Below are positions 11,321 through 23,420 of a stretch of DNA of 64,000 nucleotides, one piece after another. Within the stretch, counting starts at the first letter, position 1; every line of letters begins with the position of its first letter. A program made the position numbers and the translations under genes. This DNA is from Pelobates cultripes (Eukaryota; Chordata; Amphibia; Anura; Pelobatidae). A model generated the notes under the pieces. It made no database searches, was not told where the DNA came from, and was given only the letters and a program-made list of their open reading frames with translations. The stretch covers positions 263,739,112 through 263,803,111 of the forward strand of contig OW240913.1 of NCBI GenBank assembly GCA_933207985.1, in the 5' to 3' direction.

Positions 11321-13384
11321 ATGGACACCTTTGAACTACACTCCTACTATAAACTGAATATCATGAAAACGCAGGCATTGACATTTTGTGTGGGGGGGCA
11401 GGGAGAGACAGAGACTAAAGGAAGCGTTCCCTCTGTACTGGCGATCGGACGACTTAACATATCTAGGAATCAAGCTCACGAAAAAAATCTTCTGAACTAT
11501 TCCAAGCCAGCTATACTAAACTACTTATGGAATTCGAAAACACGCTTAAATCATGGGAGGGGAAATTCCTTTCCTGGCTGGGCCAAATAGGGCTATAAAA
11601 ATGTCATTATTGCAAAAGCTCTTCTACTTCTTCAGGACACTTCAGATATCCATGCCTACCACCTACGTACGATCAATCACGAACTTATTTTTTAAGTTCA
11701 TTTGGCAAAACAAAAAAATCAGGGTGGCCACTAAAATCCTGCACAGGCCAGTGGTTGAAGGAGGACTGGGCATACCGAACTTATACAACTACCACAAAGC
11801 AGCGCTACTGAGCACAATGCTTACCTTATACAGCGCCCTCCCATGCCCACAATGGACTGAGATCGAGGCGTACTGGCTGAAAATAGATGCGCCTTACTCT
11901 ATATTCTGGACAGACCATAAACACAGACCAGATACATCTGACTGCCTACTGACCACTCAGTTGCTTACAAACACATGGGATGAGAAAGACACTGACTAAT
12001 TACCCCAAAGTATCAATGGCAACCCCACTGCAAGCCATTAGCCTAACAATCCCTACATTTAACCACAAACCATGGATAGACAGGGTTATCACACACGTTG
12101 TTCACCTATACCAGGATGGATGCCTCAAAACATTCCCACACCTAAAAGAGCAATACGACCAAATCTCCAGACTCATATTCCCATACCTCAAAGTAAAATC
12201 GCTTCTAGCTAATAACTTACTTACAAAGCCCATACAAGCATCTAAGAACACTGTTTCCGAGTTTGAAAAGGCATGCTCTCATAGTGCTATTACATGCTAT
12301 TATACAGCCAAACACCACCACACAAATCATACAAAGTGGCATGGAGAAGAGATGTGGGAGGCGAGATCAGCCCAACTCAATGGAAAAGAGCATTTACGAT
12401 ACATAAAGGTTTAACCTCCTGTGCTCAACACTTAGAAATCCAAAGAAAAATCCTATACCACAGGTACTTGTTACCAGAGAGGATACATAAGATCTGGCAA
12501 AACTCCACCAGTGTGTGTTGGTGTCACATCATGCCATGTTCTGCGGAGATGTCTGGCTTTGGCTTCTGGTCAATGTTCCACATCTGGTAGACGTGCTCCA
12601 GTATTAGACCTTTCTGGATCCAGGTAGCAAAACTCCTATCGGACATACTTCATTCCCCAATAGCCTTCAAACCAGAAATATATCTTCTGTTCATGTTACC
12701 CGAGGGAATGCCCAAAACCCACCTAGCAATAACTTACCACACACTCACCTCAGCAAATCTCCTTATTGCACAACACTGGAAATTCAAGAAGCCACCAGAT
12801 CTCACATACTTACTAAATCAAATTACACTCAATTGGACATATGAAGCCATGCACCAACACCAATTTGGACCTAAACAGGTGTTAGCGAAAGCAAAAACGC
12901 TATGGGACACGTTCACCCAAGACAGGGTACAAAATAACCAATGACAAAAAAACAAACAGGGGTAGAACACTTATTTGAGTGTAACCGCTAGCAGAACGGG
13001 TAGATTAGGAAGTAGTGGGAGCCGGGAAGACCCCCGAATATGCGGAGTGCACAGATGAAACGAGCACCTTTGTCATCCTCACCCCCAGTCATCTTCTCTT
13101 TTCCCCTTGTGCAGCTCTAGCTGTGCAATCGACCCTTCTAACCCACAATTCAACTCTCTTGTTTCTTCTTTCTTGATTCTTCTCTTTCTCTTCAAGTTAA
13201 TTCACAAAAATGCATTTGGTACATGCGGCACGTAAATGTATCCGAATTTGCCCATCGTATGAGACACAGTTATGCAATGTTGAAATGTTACTGTATACAT
13301 TGTGTAATGAAAGTGCTAATTAACCTGTTGTATAAAGAACTTGCCTGCATGACCCAATACAAATTGTCAAATTGAAAAAAAAAC
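11321..13384 (+). mobile_element. 5'-truncated Tx1/L1-type LINE, ORF2 C-terminus and 3' UTR
   Basis: This non-LTR retrotransposon remnant begins just past where the FADD catalytic motif would lie, with a KLN-x-MKTQAL stretch typical of L1-type reverse transcriptases. The following frames (11553-11999, 11980-12414, 12693-12944) give the conserved thumb and C-terminal region: LLQKLFYFFRTL, FFKFIWQNKKIR, then GGLGIPNLYNYHKAA. A degenerate Cys-rich knuckle follows (CWCH...FHIW, about 12515-12590). Frames are broken by several shifts and at least one stop near 11998. After the last frame comes a 3' UTR of about 430 bp ending in an A-run (13374-13384). The sequence is plus-strand, 5'-truncated and dead, as usual for LINE copies. 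Confidence 0.85.
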
Positions 13385-13834
13385 ATTTCAAGAAGAAATT
13401 ATTTAGCTTTAAAAAGTAAAATTGCTCTTTATATTTGTTAAAGATAACACAATAAAGACATGTTTCACAGCTTTACGCAGTGCGTTTTTCATCTTGTTGC
13501 AGTGGTCTAATATTAGTTTCCCCAACAGTTGAGATGATCTTTGCTGGCTGGAAGAGAAACATTTTTAAAGGTCTTCCACTAGTGTATATTTCATGTATAG
13601 TGATGATATTGAATGCCAACTAATAGGGATGTAGAGCTTACCTCAACAAGAGTTATGCCCATGGTTGATATAGTCAACAGCTGCATGCAAGTTGCCCAAT
13701 CTCCTAGAACTGATTTAAATTTATTGCAGCACTTCAGAAACCTTTTGCCGAACTAGTCGGTGACTATGTCAGTGGAAATTTTTATAATAGTTATTAAAGT
13801 CGCACACACCAACGATTAAGGGGAGGACCAGGAG
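13385..13834. other. Intergenic, nothing recognisable
   Basis: Short AT-rich stretch between a LINE and a hAT fragment; no features seen. Confidence 0.5.
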
Positions 13835-14190
13835 CAGGCCCGGACTGGCTATCTGGCAAACTAGACAAGATGGCCATGGACTGAGGCCATTCTTTGATCT
13901 CCACTGTTGGCCCATGCAAGCCCTACAAGGGAGCTCTGTCCCTTCATGGGCCAGATAAGAGATAAGTTTAATTGGGGGGGGGGGGAATGCGCCATGCAGT
14001 CTCCGGAAGGCATGCAGGGCAGCCTCTGTCTTTCACTCTTATGAGTTTTGATATTGTCAGAGCATTGCTGTTGCAACCCATGGCAAAACACCGGCACTCA
14101 AGAGAGGAAGAGACATGGTTACCTCTCCAGTCGGCTGGCTGTTCCCCATCTTCTTCTGGTGTTCCGTCTGACGCAGTACACTTGATGTCA
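13835..14190 (+). mobile_element. hAT element, left half only
   Basis: It starts with CAGGCCCGGACTGGC, closely matching the terminus of the hAT at 4714. It includes a G-run (about 13974-13985). No matching right end is visible; hAT sequence stops where the CR1/L2-type LINE fragment begins. The overlapping ORFs on both strands are not conserved. Confidence 0.55.
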
Positions 14191-14239
14191 GAGGTCAGAA
14201 AAGAAGTATCAAATACTCTAATACTCTGAAGGATATCAT

Positions 14240-14830
14240 GGCACTAGAAAAAATGCAGAGATGAGCTACAAAACTGATAAAAGGAATGGAGCATTTTAGT
14301 TACAAAGAAAGGTTAAAAATTTTTAATCTCTTTAGTTTGGAAAAACATCTCAGAAGGGATATGATAACATTATACAAATATATTCGGGGCCAGTACAAAT
14401 TATTAATAAACAGGGGTATACATAGGACAAAAGGTCATGCATTTGGGATGGAAGAAAGGAGATTTAATCAAAGGCAAAGGAAAGGTTTTCTTACAGTAAG
14501 AGCAATAAGGATATGGAATTCTCTGCCTGAAGAGGTGGTTTTTATCAGAGTCCATACAGATGTTTAAACTGCAATTGGATAAATACTTGCAAAAACATAA
14601 CATACACAGATATAATATCTAATTGGTGGAGTAATAGCTGCTTGATCCAAGGAGACATCTGACTGCTATTTTGGTGTCAAGAAATAATTTTTTCCTAGTT
14701 TGTTGCAAAATAGGAAGCGCTTCAGACTAGGTTTTTTGTCTTCTTTTGGATTAACAGTAAAAACATATGTGAGGAAGGCTGAACTTGATCGACGCAAGTC
14801 TCTTTTCAGCTATGTAACTATGTAACTATA
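14240..14830 (+). mobile_element. CR1/L2-type LINE 3' end
   Basis: The frame at 14286-14567, extended upstream, reads LEKMQR-x-ATKLIKGMEHFSY, then KERLKIFNLFSLEKHLRRDM, YKYIRG, and WNSLPEEVV. This is the diagnostic C-terminal tail of CR1/L2-clade reverse transcriptase ORFs. The 3' UTR continues to about 14807 and ends in short tandem repeats of the CTATGTAA type, the usual tail of such LINEs. A related 3' tail occurs at 52625-52735. The copy is strongly 5'-truncated. Confidence 0.85.
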
Positions 14831-14972
14831 AATCTCCATCATCAGGAAAGTAGGCAGGTAGCAGCATTCTGCAAACCTTGGATAAAAAGAAAAAATATTC
14901 TAAAATTGTTTGACTGTTTACAATGAGACGACACTCGCTCCAGTGGTTATGGTACTTAGAGTATTTCGTTAA

Positions 14973-15220
14973 AGGGAAGCTCAAAGCCCTATAACCACTA
15001 CAGCACACTTTAGTGATTACGTGCCAGGAATGCACTTGGACTCTAATTGGCATCGGTCACAATTGTTAAGGAAGCTCTTGCACAGAGCTTGCATTAGTTC
15101 CCTAAACAGCTAAGGTGATTAAACATTTTAGGAGGCCCTCTGAATTGTTGGGGCTGCCTGACAAGTGGATGTTTGATACTCCATTGGTTTTAAGCTGGAG
15201 AACAACAAAAAATCTATTCT
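14973..15220. mobile_element. T2-type MITE, left end
   Basis: A TTAA at 14969-14972 is followed by AGGGAAGCTC, then CTATAACCACTACAGC, a terminal sequence shared by several T2-type copies here. The right boundary is not evident. Confidence 0.4.
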
Positions 15221-17607
15221 ATTATAAAATAATTTACTTTGTCCTAGTTTAAATATACTAGCATTTGTTTTATTGGTCATTTTATCTCATTTTAATTTTA
15301 CAGGAATATTTTCATAAACATTTACATTATAATTAGTTTTATGAAGAAAGGAAGATGCAAATATTATTCTATTAAAATGTGCCTGTTCTGCGTAATCTGT
15401 ACATATTTACATTAGCTATTTTAAAATACTACTAAGTTTGTTTCTAATATCCTTCTTTTTTTCCCCTCCACTAATTTTGTGACATTAGCCACTTAAACGC
15501 TCAATTCTAATTATTTTTTTTTCCAGGGAAAAACACTGACACTAATTTCATGTTCTTGTGGAAAGAATATAATGATAAACTGTCTACTTACTTCATTGAA
15601 TGCAATGAAGATATGTCGATATGCTAAGATCATTATACAATATGTGATGATAATGAATTGGATAAGTATTCAGCTAAAAAAAAAGTCAGTTGTTTTGTAA
15701 TTATTTTACACCCCTTAGTAAACATTGTATCAGGTTAAGTTACAGATTTTTTTTTTCCTTATTAACATTTTCATAAAATGGAGATTTTTAAAAAAATATT
15801 TATTTTTAAAAACTTAACTATTTATGCAGGTATTTATACTAAAATGTTTACAGAGGATTTGAGCTTTTATTTCGATTTCAACATTTATTTTTTTACGAAT
15901 GTCAGTATAGAACGTGTCAGACGTCACAGAGCACTTTAGACCTTTTAAATGCAGCACTAGATCAGTAATCTTCAACAATAATTGCTGAAGACCTTGCACT
16001 TATAGTGACAGGGAAGCATAATTTCAAACACATTAGTGTTTTTCCAACATAGGACTACAGAAACATACCTCTTCCACCATATTCAGGTTTTAAAAATTGT
16101 TCCCAAACTTCAGGCTAACTTTCTAAAAATGTATAGAAAATTCCACTATAGAATCCTTCCTGAGACTTGAAATCTCTCAGTGTTTTTCTGTTCATTTGAA
16201 TAAAAAATAAGTAAATAATTGCAAAATAAATTCCACTGCCTCATGTACTTCTAAGACAATCTTTCCCATCGTTAAAGAAACAAGACCAGAAATATAATTA
16301 GACAAGCAATGCAATTTAGATCTCAAGAGACCAAATGTTTATTATTTATATTTATTGAATTTGTGCATTGAGACTGTTTGTTTATTATTTATACTTAGGC
16401 AGCTCATTCACCGGAGCTTAAACTGACATGTTTTAGCTTAACAACCACTAAGTATAACAAAAATGAATAATTAAAATGAGAGCAGTTTATGACACTAATT
16501 TGCTGAAACATCTTTTAGGTAAGAAAATATCTGTACAGTTTCATAAAATATCATTAGGGGTATAATTGAATAAATATATATGGCTCTCAAGTATACGGCT
16601 AATTATTAGAATGCAGATATGGAAATAACCACCTGATTAGTATTTATTAAAAGTAAACTATAATAATAAACTAAGTGGTAAAAGCAAAGCACCAGTGTGT
16701 GTCAATCGACAAGCAATACTGTAAAAACAAAAAAAAATTGTAAATATAACACATTGCCAAAACATCAAAAAAAGTTATAATAATTGTGATGGTATTTCAT
16801 TGAATGTAGTTACTATATGGAGCTATCTCTGTTTATGCCAGTATATTTATGAGCACGTTCAAAAGAATAAATAAAAGGGATTAAAAAATAGCTACTCTGC
16901 ATAATACAGTAAGAGTTGGGGGAAAATATGTTGTGAAGTAACACGATCAAGCAACAAGTAATGCATCAAGTAAATTATGTAATCTTTATTGAAATAAAAA
17001 ACAACAAACCATAATAAAGTGATATTTTTCAAAGACATCTCACATCATTTTGCTATGTCTGTTTCCGACACTCTCTTACGTCAAAAAATGTTTTAAATAT
17101 ATGATAGTCTATCTACACAGAGCAAAATAATCCAGAGAAACACGGGAGGGAACTGAAATATGATTTAAGGCAACAATTATGCTCAGATCAGTTGTCAGAA
17201 TTATATAAAAACTCTTATAAATGCATAGCATGTTCTATGATAGTTGATTGTATAATATTGCCAAGCTCATAGAAATGACCATGCGACTACATTCTTTTGT
17301 TCGTAATGGACTTGAGAAAACAATCTTTCAAAATGGAAAATTAAGTCTTGCAGGAGACCTTTTTGATATGACTATGAAACTAGAAAGCATTTAACTAGTC
17401 ATAACAATCTAAGAGGTTTTGACAATGTTAAAATAAATTACTCTATTGTTCATGTACTTTAGTAAGAGTGTATTTTTTTTTTTTTGAAGATATTGCATAA
17501 TTTGCCACTAAATACAAATTAAATAAAGAATATATATTTAAATAATTAGAATGAAAAAAACATATCTGTCCAGGTAATGTCAGTTTCCCCAAAAATTCAA
17601 TAATATA
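15221..17607. other. Long AT-rich intergenic stretch
   Basis: I see no gene, complete TE or array. There are scattered A/T runs only. The 61-codon minus ORF at 15814-15999 has no recognisable domain. Confidence 0.55.
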
Positions 17608-17836
17608 CAGTGCGGGGGAAAAGTTTTTGATCCCTGGCTAATTTTGAATATTTGCCCACTGACAAAGAAATGATCAGTCTATAATGTTAACGGTAGGTGT
17701 ATTTTAACAGTGAGAGACAAAATAACAAAAAAAAAAAAAAACGCATGGCAAAAAAGTTATTAATTGATTTGCATGTCAATGAGTGAAATAAGTATTTGAT
17801 CCCTTATCAATCAGCAATATTTCTGGCTCCCAGGTA

Positions 17837-17922
17837 TCTTTTATACAGATAACGAGCTGAGATTAGGAGCACTCTCTTACAGGGAGTGCTCCTAATCTCA
17901 GCTCATTACCTGTATAAAAGAC
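17837..17922. repeat. Near-perfect palindrome within Tc1-like element
   Basis: Two arms of about 37-38 nt (from CTTTTATACAG and GAGCTGAGATTAGGAGCAC into their complement) are separated by about 10 nt. It sits in the 5' non-coding part of the Tc1-like element and appears to be a family feature. Confidence 0.85.
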
Positions 17923-18417
17923 ACCTGTTTACAGAAGCAATCAATCAATCAGATTCCAAACTCTCCACCATGGCCACACCAAAGAGCTGTCCAAGGATGT
18001 CAGGGACAAGATTGTAGACCTACATAAGGCAGGAATGGGCTACAAGGCCATCGCCAAGCAGCTTGGTCAGAAGGTGACAACAGTTGGTGCGATTATTTGC
18101 AAATGGAGAAAACACAAAATAACTGTTAGTCTCCATCGGTCTTGTGCTCCTTGCAAGATCTTACCTCATGGAGTTTCAATGATCATGAGAAAGGTGAGGA
18201 ATCAACCCAGAACTACATGGGAGGATCTTGCTAATGATCTTAAGGCAGCTGGGACCATTGTCACCAAGAAAACAATTGGCAACACACTGCGCCACAAAGG
18301 ACTGAAATCCTGCAGCGCCCACAAGGTCCCCCTGCTCAAGAAAGCACATGTACAGATCCATCTGAAGTTTGCCAATGAACATCTGAATTATTCAGAGGAG
18401 TACTGGGTGAAAGTGTT

Positions 18418-18827
18418 TGTCACGGCCCCCGGCCCGCCGCCATGTGTGTCCGTGCCCGACCGGCACTCCCGCACCAGCTCACTGAGCTTACCAGCTCACT
18501 GAGCTTACCTGCTCAGCAGTGAGCCGGAAACTGTTCCTCCACGCCGCTCGTGAAATCCAAGATGGCGCCGACCATGAGGTCGCGTCCATCCATGGCCCCA
18601 CCCCCCAAAATTATACGAATGACGTCACAACATCAACGCACGCACACGTTCTGGGGGCAGAGGTCACCCTCTGACCAATCAGAGCCTAGAGAGGGATATT
18701 TAAATCCCTAATTCACCCCAGTACCTTGCCCTGTCGTGGTTTCCTGTTCCTGATTCCCTAGAGTGCGTTTATCTTTGTGAATATGACTTCCTGGTATCCT
18801 GATCTTGGCTTTTCCCTGGTTATTCCA
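18418..18827 (+). promoter_or_regulatory. LTR/promoter-like insert replacing transposase segment
   Basis: This GC-rich piece of about 410 bp starts TGTCACGG and ends ...TTCCA, TG...CA termini compatible with an LTR. It carries in order an AAGATGGCGCC motif (18559), a CRE-like TGACGTCA (18620-18627), a CCAAT box (18674-18678) and a TATA-like GGATATTTAAATCC (about 18695-18708). That spacing looks like a Pol II promoter. No clean target duplication flanks it, and about 35 bp of Tc1 sequence is lost, so it is a replacement event or an LTR fragment. A Ty3/Gypsy-type frog LTR is my best guess, from composition only. Confidence 0.5.
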
Positions 18828-19925
18828 AATTCAACTCGCTGTGTTTGGAGGAGGAGGAATGCTGCCTATGACCCTAAGAACATCATCCCTACCATCAACC
18901 ATGGAGGTGGAATCATTATGCTTTGGGGGTATTTTTCTGCTAAGGGGACAGGACAAATGCCTCAAAGAGACAAAAGACAGGGGCATGTACCGTCAAATCT
19001 TGGGTGAGAACCTCCTTCCCTCAGCCAGAGCATTAAAAATGGGTCATGGATGGGTATTCCAGCATGACAATGACCCAAAACACACAGCCAAGACAACAAA
19101 GGAGTGGCTCAAGAAGAAGCACATTAAGTTCCTGGAGTGGCCTAGTCAGTCTCCAGACCTTAATCCCATAGAAAATCTGTGAAGGGATCTGAAAGTTCGA
19201 GTTGCCAAATGTCAACCTCGAAACCTTAATGACTTGGAGAGGATCTGCAAAGAGAAGTGGGACAAAATCCCTCCTGAGATGTGTGCAAACCTGGTTGCCA
19301 ACTACAATAAACATCTGACCTCTGTGATTGCCAACAAGGGTTTTGCCACCAAGTACTAAGTTGAAGGGGTCAAATACGTATTTCCCTCATTGACATGCAA
19401 ATCAATTTATAGCTTTTTTGAAATGCATTTTTTTCTGGATTATTTTGTTATTCTGTCTCTCACTGTTAAAATACACCTACCATAAAAATTATAGACTGAT
19501 CATTTCTTTGTCAGTGGGCAAACATTCAAAATCAGCAGGGGATCAAATACTTTTTTCCCTTACTGTATCTCTGTATTGACACAGTGTGTCAATTCACTAT
19601 CAATAATGACCTGGAACCCTCTATTCATAACTGTTTAAATAGATGCTATGCCTATATATACTCACACCTTGCAGAGGCCAGTGCCCGGTGGTGGTCTCTA
19701 GTAGCTCGACAGTGCATTCATGTATGTTATTGTTAATTCTGACAGGAGGTAAGAGAGGTTAGATGCATGTCATATTGCTCCAAATGTAAAAGAGTTAAAT
19801 TGTTTTAATCTGATAGCCTTTTTGGGGCCTCATTTATATATCACAGCTGGTTCCTATTATAGCTGATATTTATGTTTTTATAATTCCAGTAAAAAGAAGA
19901 AATTATCAATATTTGTTAGAGAGAA

Positions 19926-20310
19926 GATATACTATATGGCCAAAAGAATATCAACATGACTACTAATTAATCATTGAGTTCAGGTGTGTCACCCGCATCT
20001 GTTACAAATGGGTGCATAAAATCCAGTACATAGTAATGAAATAACTATGGACAAACATTGATGGCACAATGGGTCGTACTGAAGAGCTCAATGACATTAA
20101 ACATAGTATTGTCATAGAATGCCAACTTTGCCACAAGCAAGATCAAGACATTTCTGTTGAACATTTTCGATTTCTGTCAATACTCTTATGGTGAACTGAA
20201 AGCATCCAAGAACAACTGTGGTAGGTCACACTTACTCACAGAGCAGGGTCGCTAGAGGAGAGATAATGTTCTGGGGCTTTTTTTTAGAGTTTAGGCTAGA
20301 TTCCTTCACA
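19926..20310 (+). mobile_element. Tc1-like remnant, second lineage
   Basis: The left end TATATGGCCAAAAGAATATC and a start region at 20069 (MGRTEEL) match another Tc1-like family distinct from the one just upstream. Sequence then jumps to a part matching FWGF/FWGC-encoding DNA (ATGTTCTGGGGCTTTTTT, about 20268), so the middle is deleted and the right end missing. Confidence 0.75.
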
Positions 20311-20850
20311 CGGGTTACAAATACATTATGGTGTTGAACTCTTTTATATATTCACAAATATCCCACAGGGTAGTGGCTTACATATCTTACAAAACACGAA
20401 ACAACATTACGTTAAATCAAAACAGAACTGTCGTGTATGAAGGCACTATAGACAAGGCATACAGCTTTGATAAAGTAAAGTTGAAGCAACACCAGAGTAA
20501 TAAATCTGGGTTGCCTAGCTTGAAGTGGTTTGCATTGATGTACAATGGAGTGTTGGTTAACTATAACCCTAGTAAGGTACCAGTCCATGAATCCAAAAGT
20601 AGATTTAGGTTTGTATTGAATAGATCTATCTATCTAATGAGTTAATGTAAGTTCGCCTGGTGAGAAATATTTTTTTCATTAAAGTGCTTTTATTTAATGA
20701 GGCTTAAATCCAATCCATGTGAAAAAGAAAGGAAATGTTTGTGTGAAGCAGTAATAATTGAGGGGAAGGAGGAATGATTGATTCCTGCAGCCAGGATCAT
20801 GTGGACGAGTTTGGAAACATGTCTTGACTCTTCTCCTTGCACTCCCAATG
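20311..20850. other. Intergenic; unassigned 105-codon ORF
   Basis: The plus ORF at 20328-20645 lacks recognisable motifs and follows directly on the Tc1 remnant. I cannot assign it and suspect chance. Confidence 0.4.
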
Positions 20851-22080
20851 TTCATAATAATGGAGAAATATGAAATGATCTACCTAATATTTGACCTATA
20901 TAAGTTTTGGCTTGCCTCCACAATGTATTAATTCTCACACACCCAGAAACAATACAATGGTTTGCTTCATTTGTTTCACACTTCAAACAAATAGCTGTAT
21001 CCCTAATTTTTTTAAGATCATTTTTTTGATGAGGGTAGTAAGCATAGTGTGTTATATTTACATGCATTTCCTGATAGGAAGCTGATGGGATTAGTTTAAA
21101 TAAATGGGAGTAGTTTAAATAAATTGACAGATGTCGCTATCAACACCACCTTAATATGGGAAAATGCATTACCCACCGTGACAAGCCTGACTGTATAATT
21201 GAATGGTCCAAGCTGGGCCAAATTGGGGCATAAAGTGAGCTTACTGAGTAAGACGATGTAGCGGGTTGAGTAAGTGGATAATATATGGAATGATCTCAGT
21301 CCACCAAACCGAAATATGGAAGAATAGTGCATATCAGGCTACATGTCTGTTGGTATGAGAAAACGGGAAAATCGGGGTGAGGACATTTGTTTACTTGCTA
21401 AAATGAGAGGACCAACTTATTATTGTAATTCAGTAAATCCTATATTTTGGTATGGCCTGTATATTCCCAAAAATGGGATGGATCTTGGGCTACATAAGGA
21501 AATAAACCTGGAGCATTGCCACTGGAGCCCTAGGAGCGGTCTCAACTTCTTCTATGCTTTGATAGTGGATGTTAATAAAGGATTTTCACGTGCTTCTGGA
21601 AGGGAGGTATTGAGTATGTAGCAATTGAGAAAGAGCTACACCAAGGAAAACCTGTGTCTCTATGTGTACTACTATAAATTGCCCCGATCCTCTTATTCAA
21701 TCTAGAGTTGTTGATAGTGTGCTGCTAGACTGTAGAGTTTTAGTATTTAGATTAAATCTTGATTGAGATAATTTATGCCATACGTTTATGTGGGTGATGC
21801 AAAAGGGATCAAAAGATAAATCAATTTCATAAAAAAGAAGCATTTGAATTATTTGTGGAGTAAATATTGATTAGGGTATAACAGATATTCTCTAGAATAA
21901 CATCTAGAATTAAGAATCTGGAAATAGAATTTGTTCATGAATAGTTGTGGTAGTAGATTTATAAGTAAAATGGCCACTCCTCTTGAATTAGAATGGTAAA
22001 GGGCTGAAATATAGGTAGATGCGGAAATATTTGGTAACTGACACAAGTTTTGCTATTTCAGATGTTAAACAAAATAGATT
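20850..22080 (-). mobile_element. L1/Tx1-type ORF2 fragments, minus strand
   Basis: Read on the minus strand, 22046-21849 contains NSRGVAILL, which resembles the L1 endonuclease SRGVAIL block. A weaker endonuclease-like part follows at 21332-21096, and 21067-20852 contains CLKC...NHC...NTLW, resembling the C-terminal knuckle region. The order along the minus strand agrees with ORF2, but the reverse transcriptase core between them is absent and stops are frequent. It is a decayed, internally deleted copy. The call rests on short motifs only. Confidence 0.45.
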
Positions 22081-22109
22081 TAAGTTACAGTTATATGATG
22101 AATATGGGC

Positions 22110-23130
22110 TTCATGGACAAGTGTGGGCAATTCCTTTGCTATATCATCATCAGTTAAACAAGTAAAAGGTCTGGAGTTGATTCCAGGTGTGGCATCAGCA
22201 TTTGGAAGCTGCTTTTGTGAACCTTCAAAATGCAGTCAAAGGTGCGCTCAGTGCAAGTGAAACTGGCCATCCCCAGGCTAGAAAAAAAAAATCCATCAGA
22301 GAGATAGCAAGAACATTGGGAGTGGCCAAATCAACAGTTTGGTTAATTCTGAGAAAAAAATAATGCACTGGTGAGTTCTGCAACAAAAAAAGGCCTGGAC
22401 ATCCACAGAAACCAACTGTGATGGATTATCGTAAGATCCTTTCCATGGTAAAACAAAACACCTTCACAATATCCAGCCAAGTGAAAAACACTCTCCAGGA
22501 GGCAGGCATATCATTATCCAAATCTGCCATAAGATCATGTTCACTACAAGGTGCAAACGATTCATAATCCTCAAAAACAGATTAGACTTTGCCACAAAAA
22601 TATCTAAAAAAGCCAGCCTGTTCTGGAACAGCATTCTTTGGGCAGATGAAATTAAGATCAACCTGTACCAGAATGATGGGAAGAAAAAAGTATGGAGAAG
22701 GCTTGGAATGGCTCATAATCCAAAGCATATCACATAGTCTGTAAAACACGGTAGAGGCAGTGTGATGGCATTAGCATGCATGGCTTCCAATGTCACTGGT
22801 TCACTATAGTTTATTGATGATGTGAAAGAAGACAGAAGCAGCCAGATGAATTCTGAAGTGTATAGGGATACATTGTCTGCTCAGATGCAGCCAAATTCAG
22901 TGAAGTTGATTGGACCGCGCTTCACTTTACAGATGGACAATGACCAAAAACATACTTCAAAAGCAACCCAGTAGTTTTAAGGCAAAGAAGTGAATATTCT
23001 GCAATGACAAGTCAATTACTTGATCTCAATTGATGAAGTATGCATTTCACTTGCTGAAGACAAAGTTTAAGGGAGAAAGACACACAGACAAAGAAACAAC
23101 AACTGAAGATAGCCGCAGTAAAGATTATAT
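22110..23130 (+). mobile_element. Tc1-like remnant, third lineage
   Basis: The transposase start region at about 22230 gives KSIREIARTLGVAKSTVW, a clear helix-turn-helix. Downstream come ISLSKS, then FWNSILWADE (first Asp, within 22537-22737), then LQMDND (second Asp, about 22930) and the LLKTK tail at about 23055. Frames are broken by several indels and stops, and both terminal inverted repeats are missing or unrecognisable. It lies in an L1-rich neighbourhood. Confidence 0.85.
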
Positions 23131-23134
23131 ACAA

Positions 23135-23420
23135 GTTTGCAATAGGGTGTTGTATAATATCAAACTTCACCTCCAAATTAGGCAATAGTGAGATGGTGAT
23201 GTCATCTGCAAAAGAAGAATTTTTATGGTAAGTGGATATGGCATAAATAGAGTGTCAGAGGTGGCAGGGCTTGGTGGTGCAGAAGAAACTTCATTCTGGC
23301 ATGACTCTGGTGTTGTCGAAATAGACTTGGAATGTTTTTTGTGTATTTGGCCTTGGATTTTCCAGATTGGATGAACCTCTCCATTGTAAAGGAAACAGCA
23401 AAACAGAGAGATAAGCAATT
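23135..23420 (-). mobile_element. Possible L1-type reverse transcriptase fragment
   Basis: The minus strand reads YHKNSSFADDITISLLPN around 23160-23230, resembling the HK-x-SLFADDI catalytic motif of L1-type reverse transcriptases. A frame-shifted stretch, LFMPYPLTIKI, lies just upstream and resembles LFALxLEPLAIKI. Short and degenerate, hence low confidence. Confidence 0.35.

Larger units (their letters stand above)
17608..19565 (+). mobile_element. Tc1-like transposon, full length, transposase disrupted
   Basis: Termini begin CAGTGCGGGGGAAAAG and end with its inverted counterpart (CTTTTTTCCCTTACTG), flanked by TA on both sides (17606-17607, 19566-19567). Long inverted termini run through the GACAAAGAAATGATCAG block. 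The transposase N-terminal helix-turn-helix region is readable at 18035-18415 ([15 protein letters not shown]). The second Asp (HDNDPKH) and the Glu of DD34E (LNPIENL) lie at 19060-19180. The segment normally carrying the first Asp (WSDE) is missing and replaced by the insert at 18418-18827. A TGA also truncates the frame right after PIENL. The copy cannot make transposase. The family is widespread in fish and frogs, and horizontal transfer of related elements is well documented. Confidence 0.92.
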
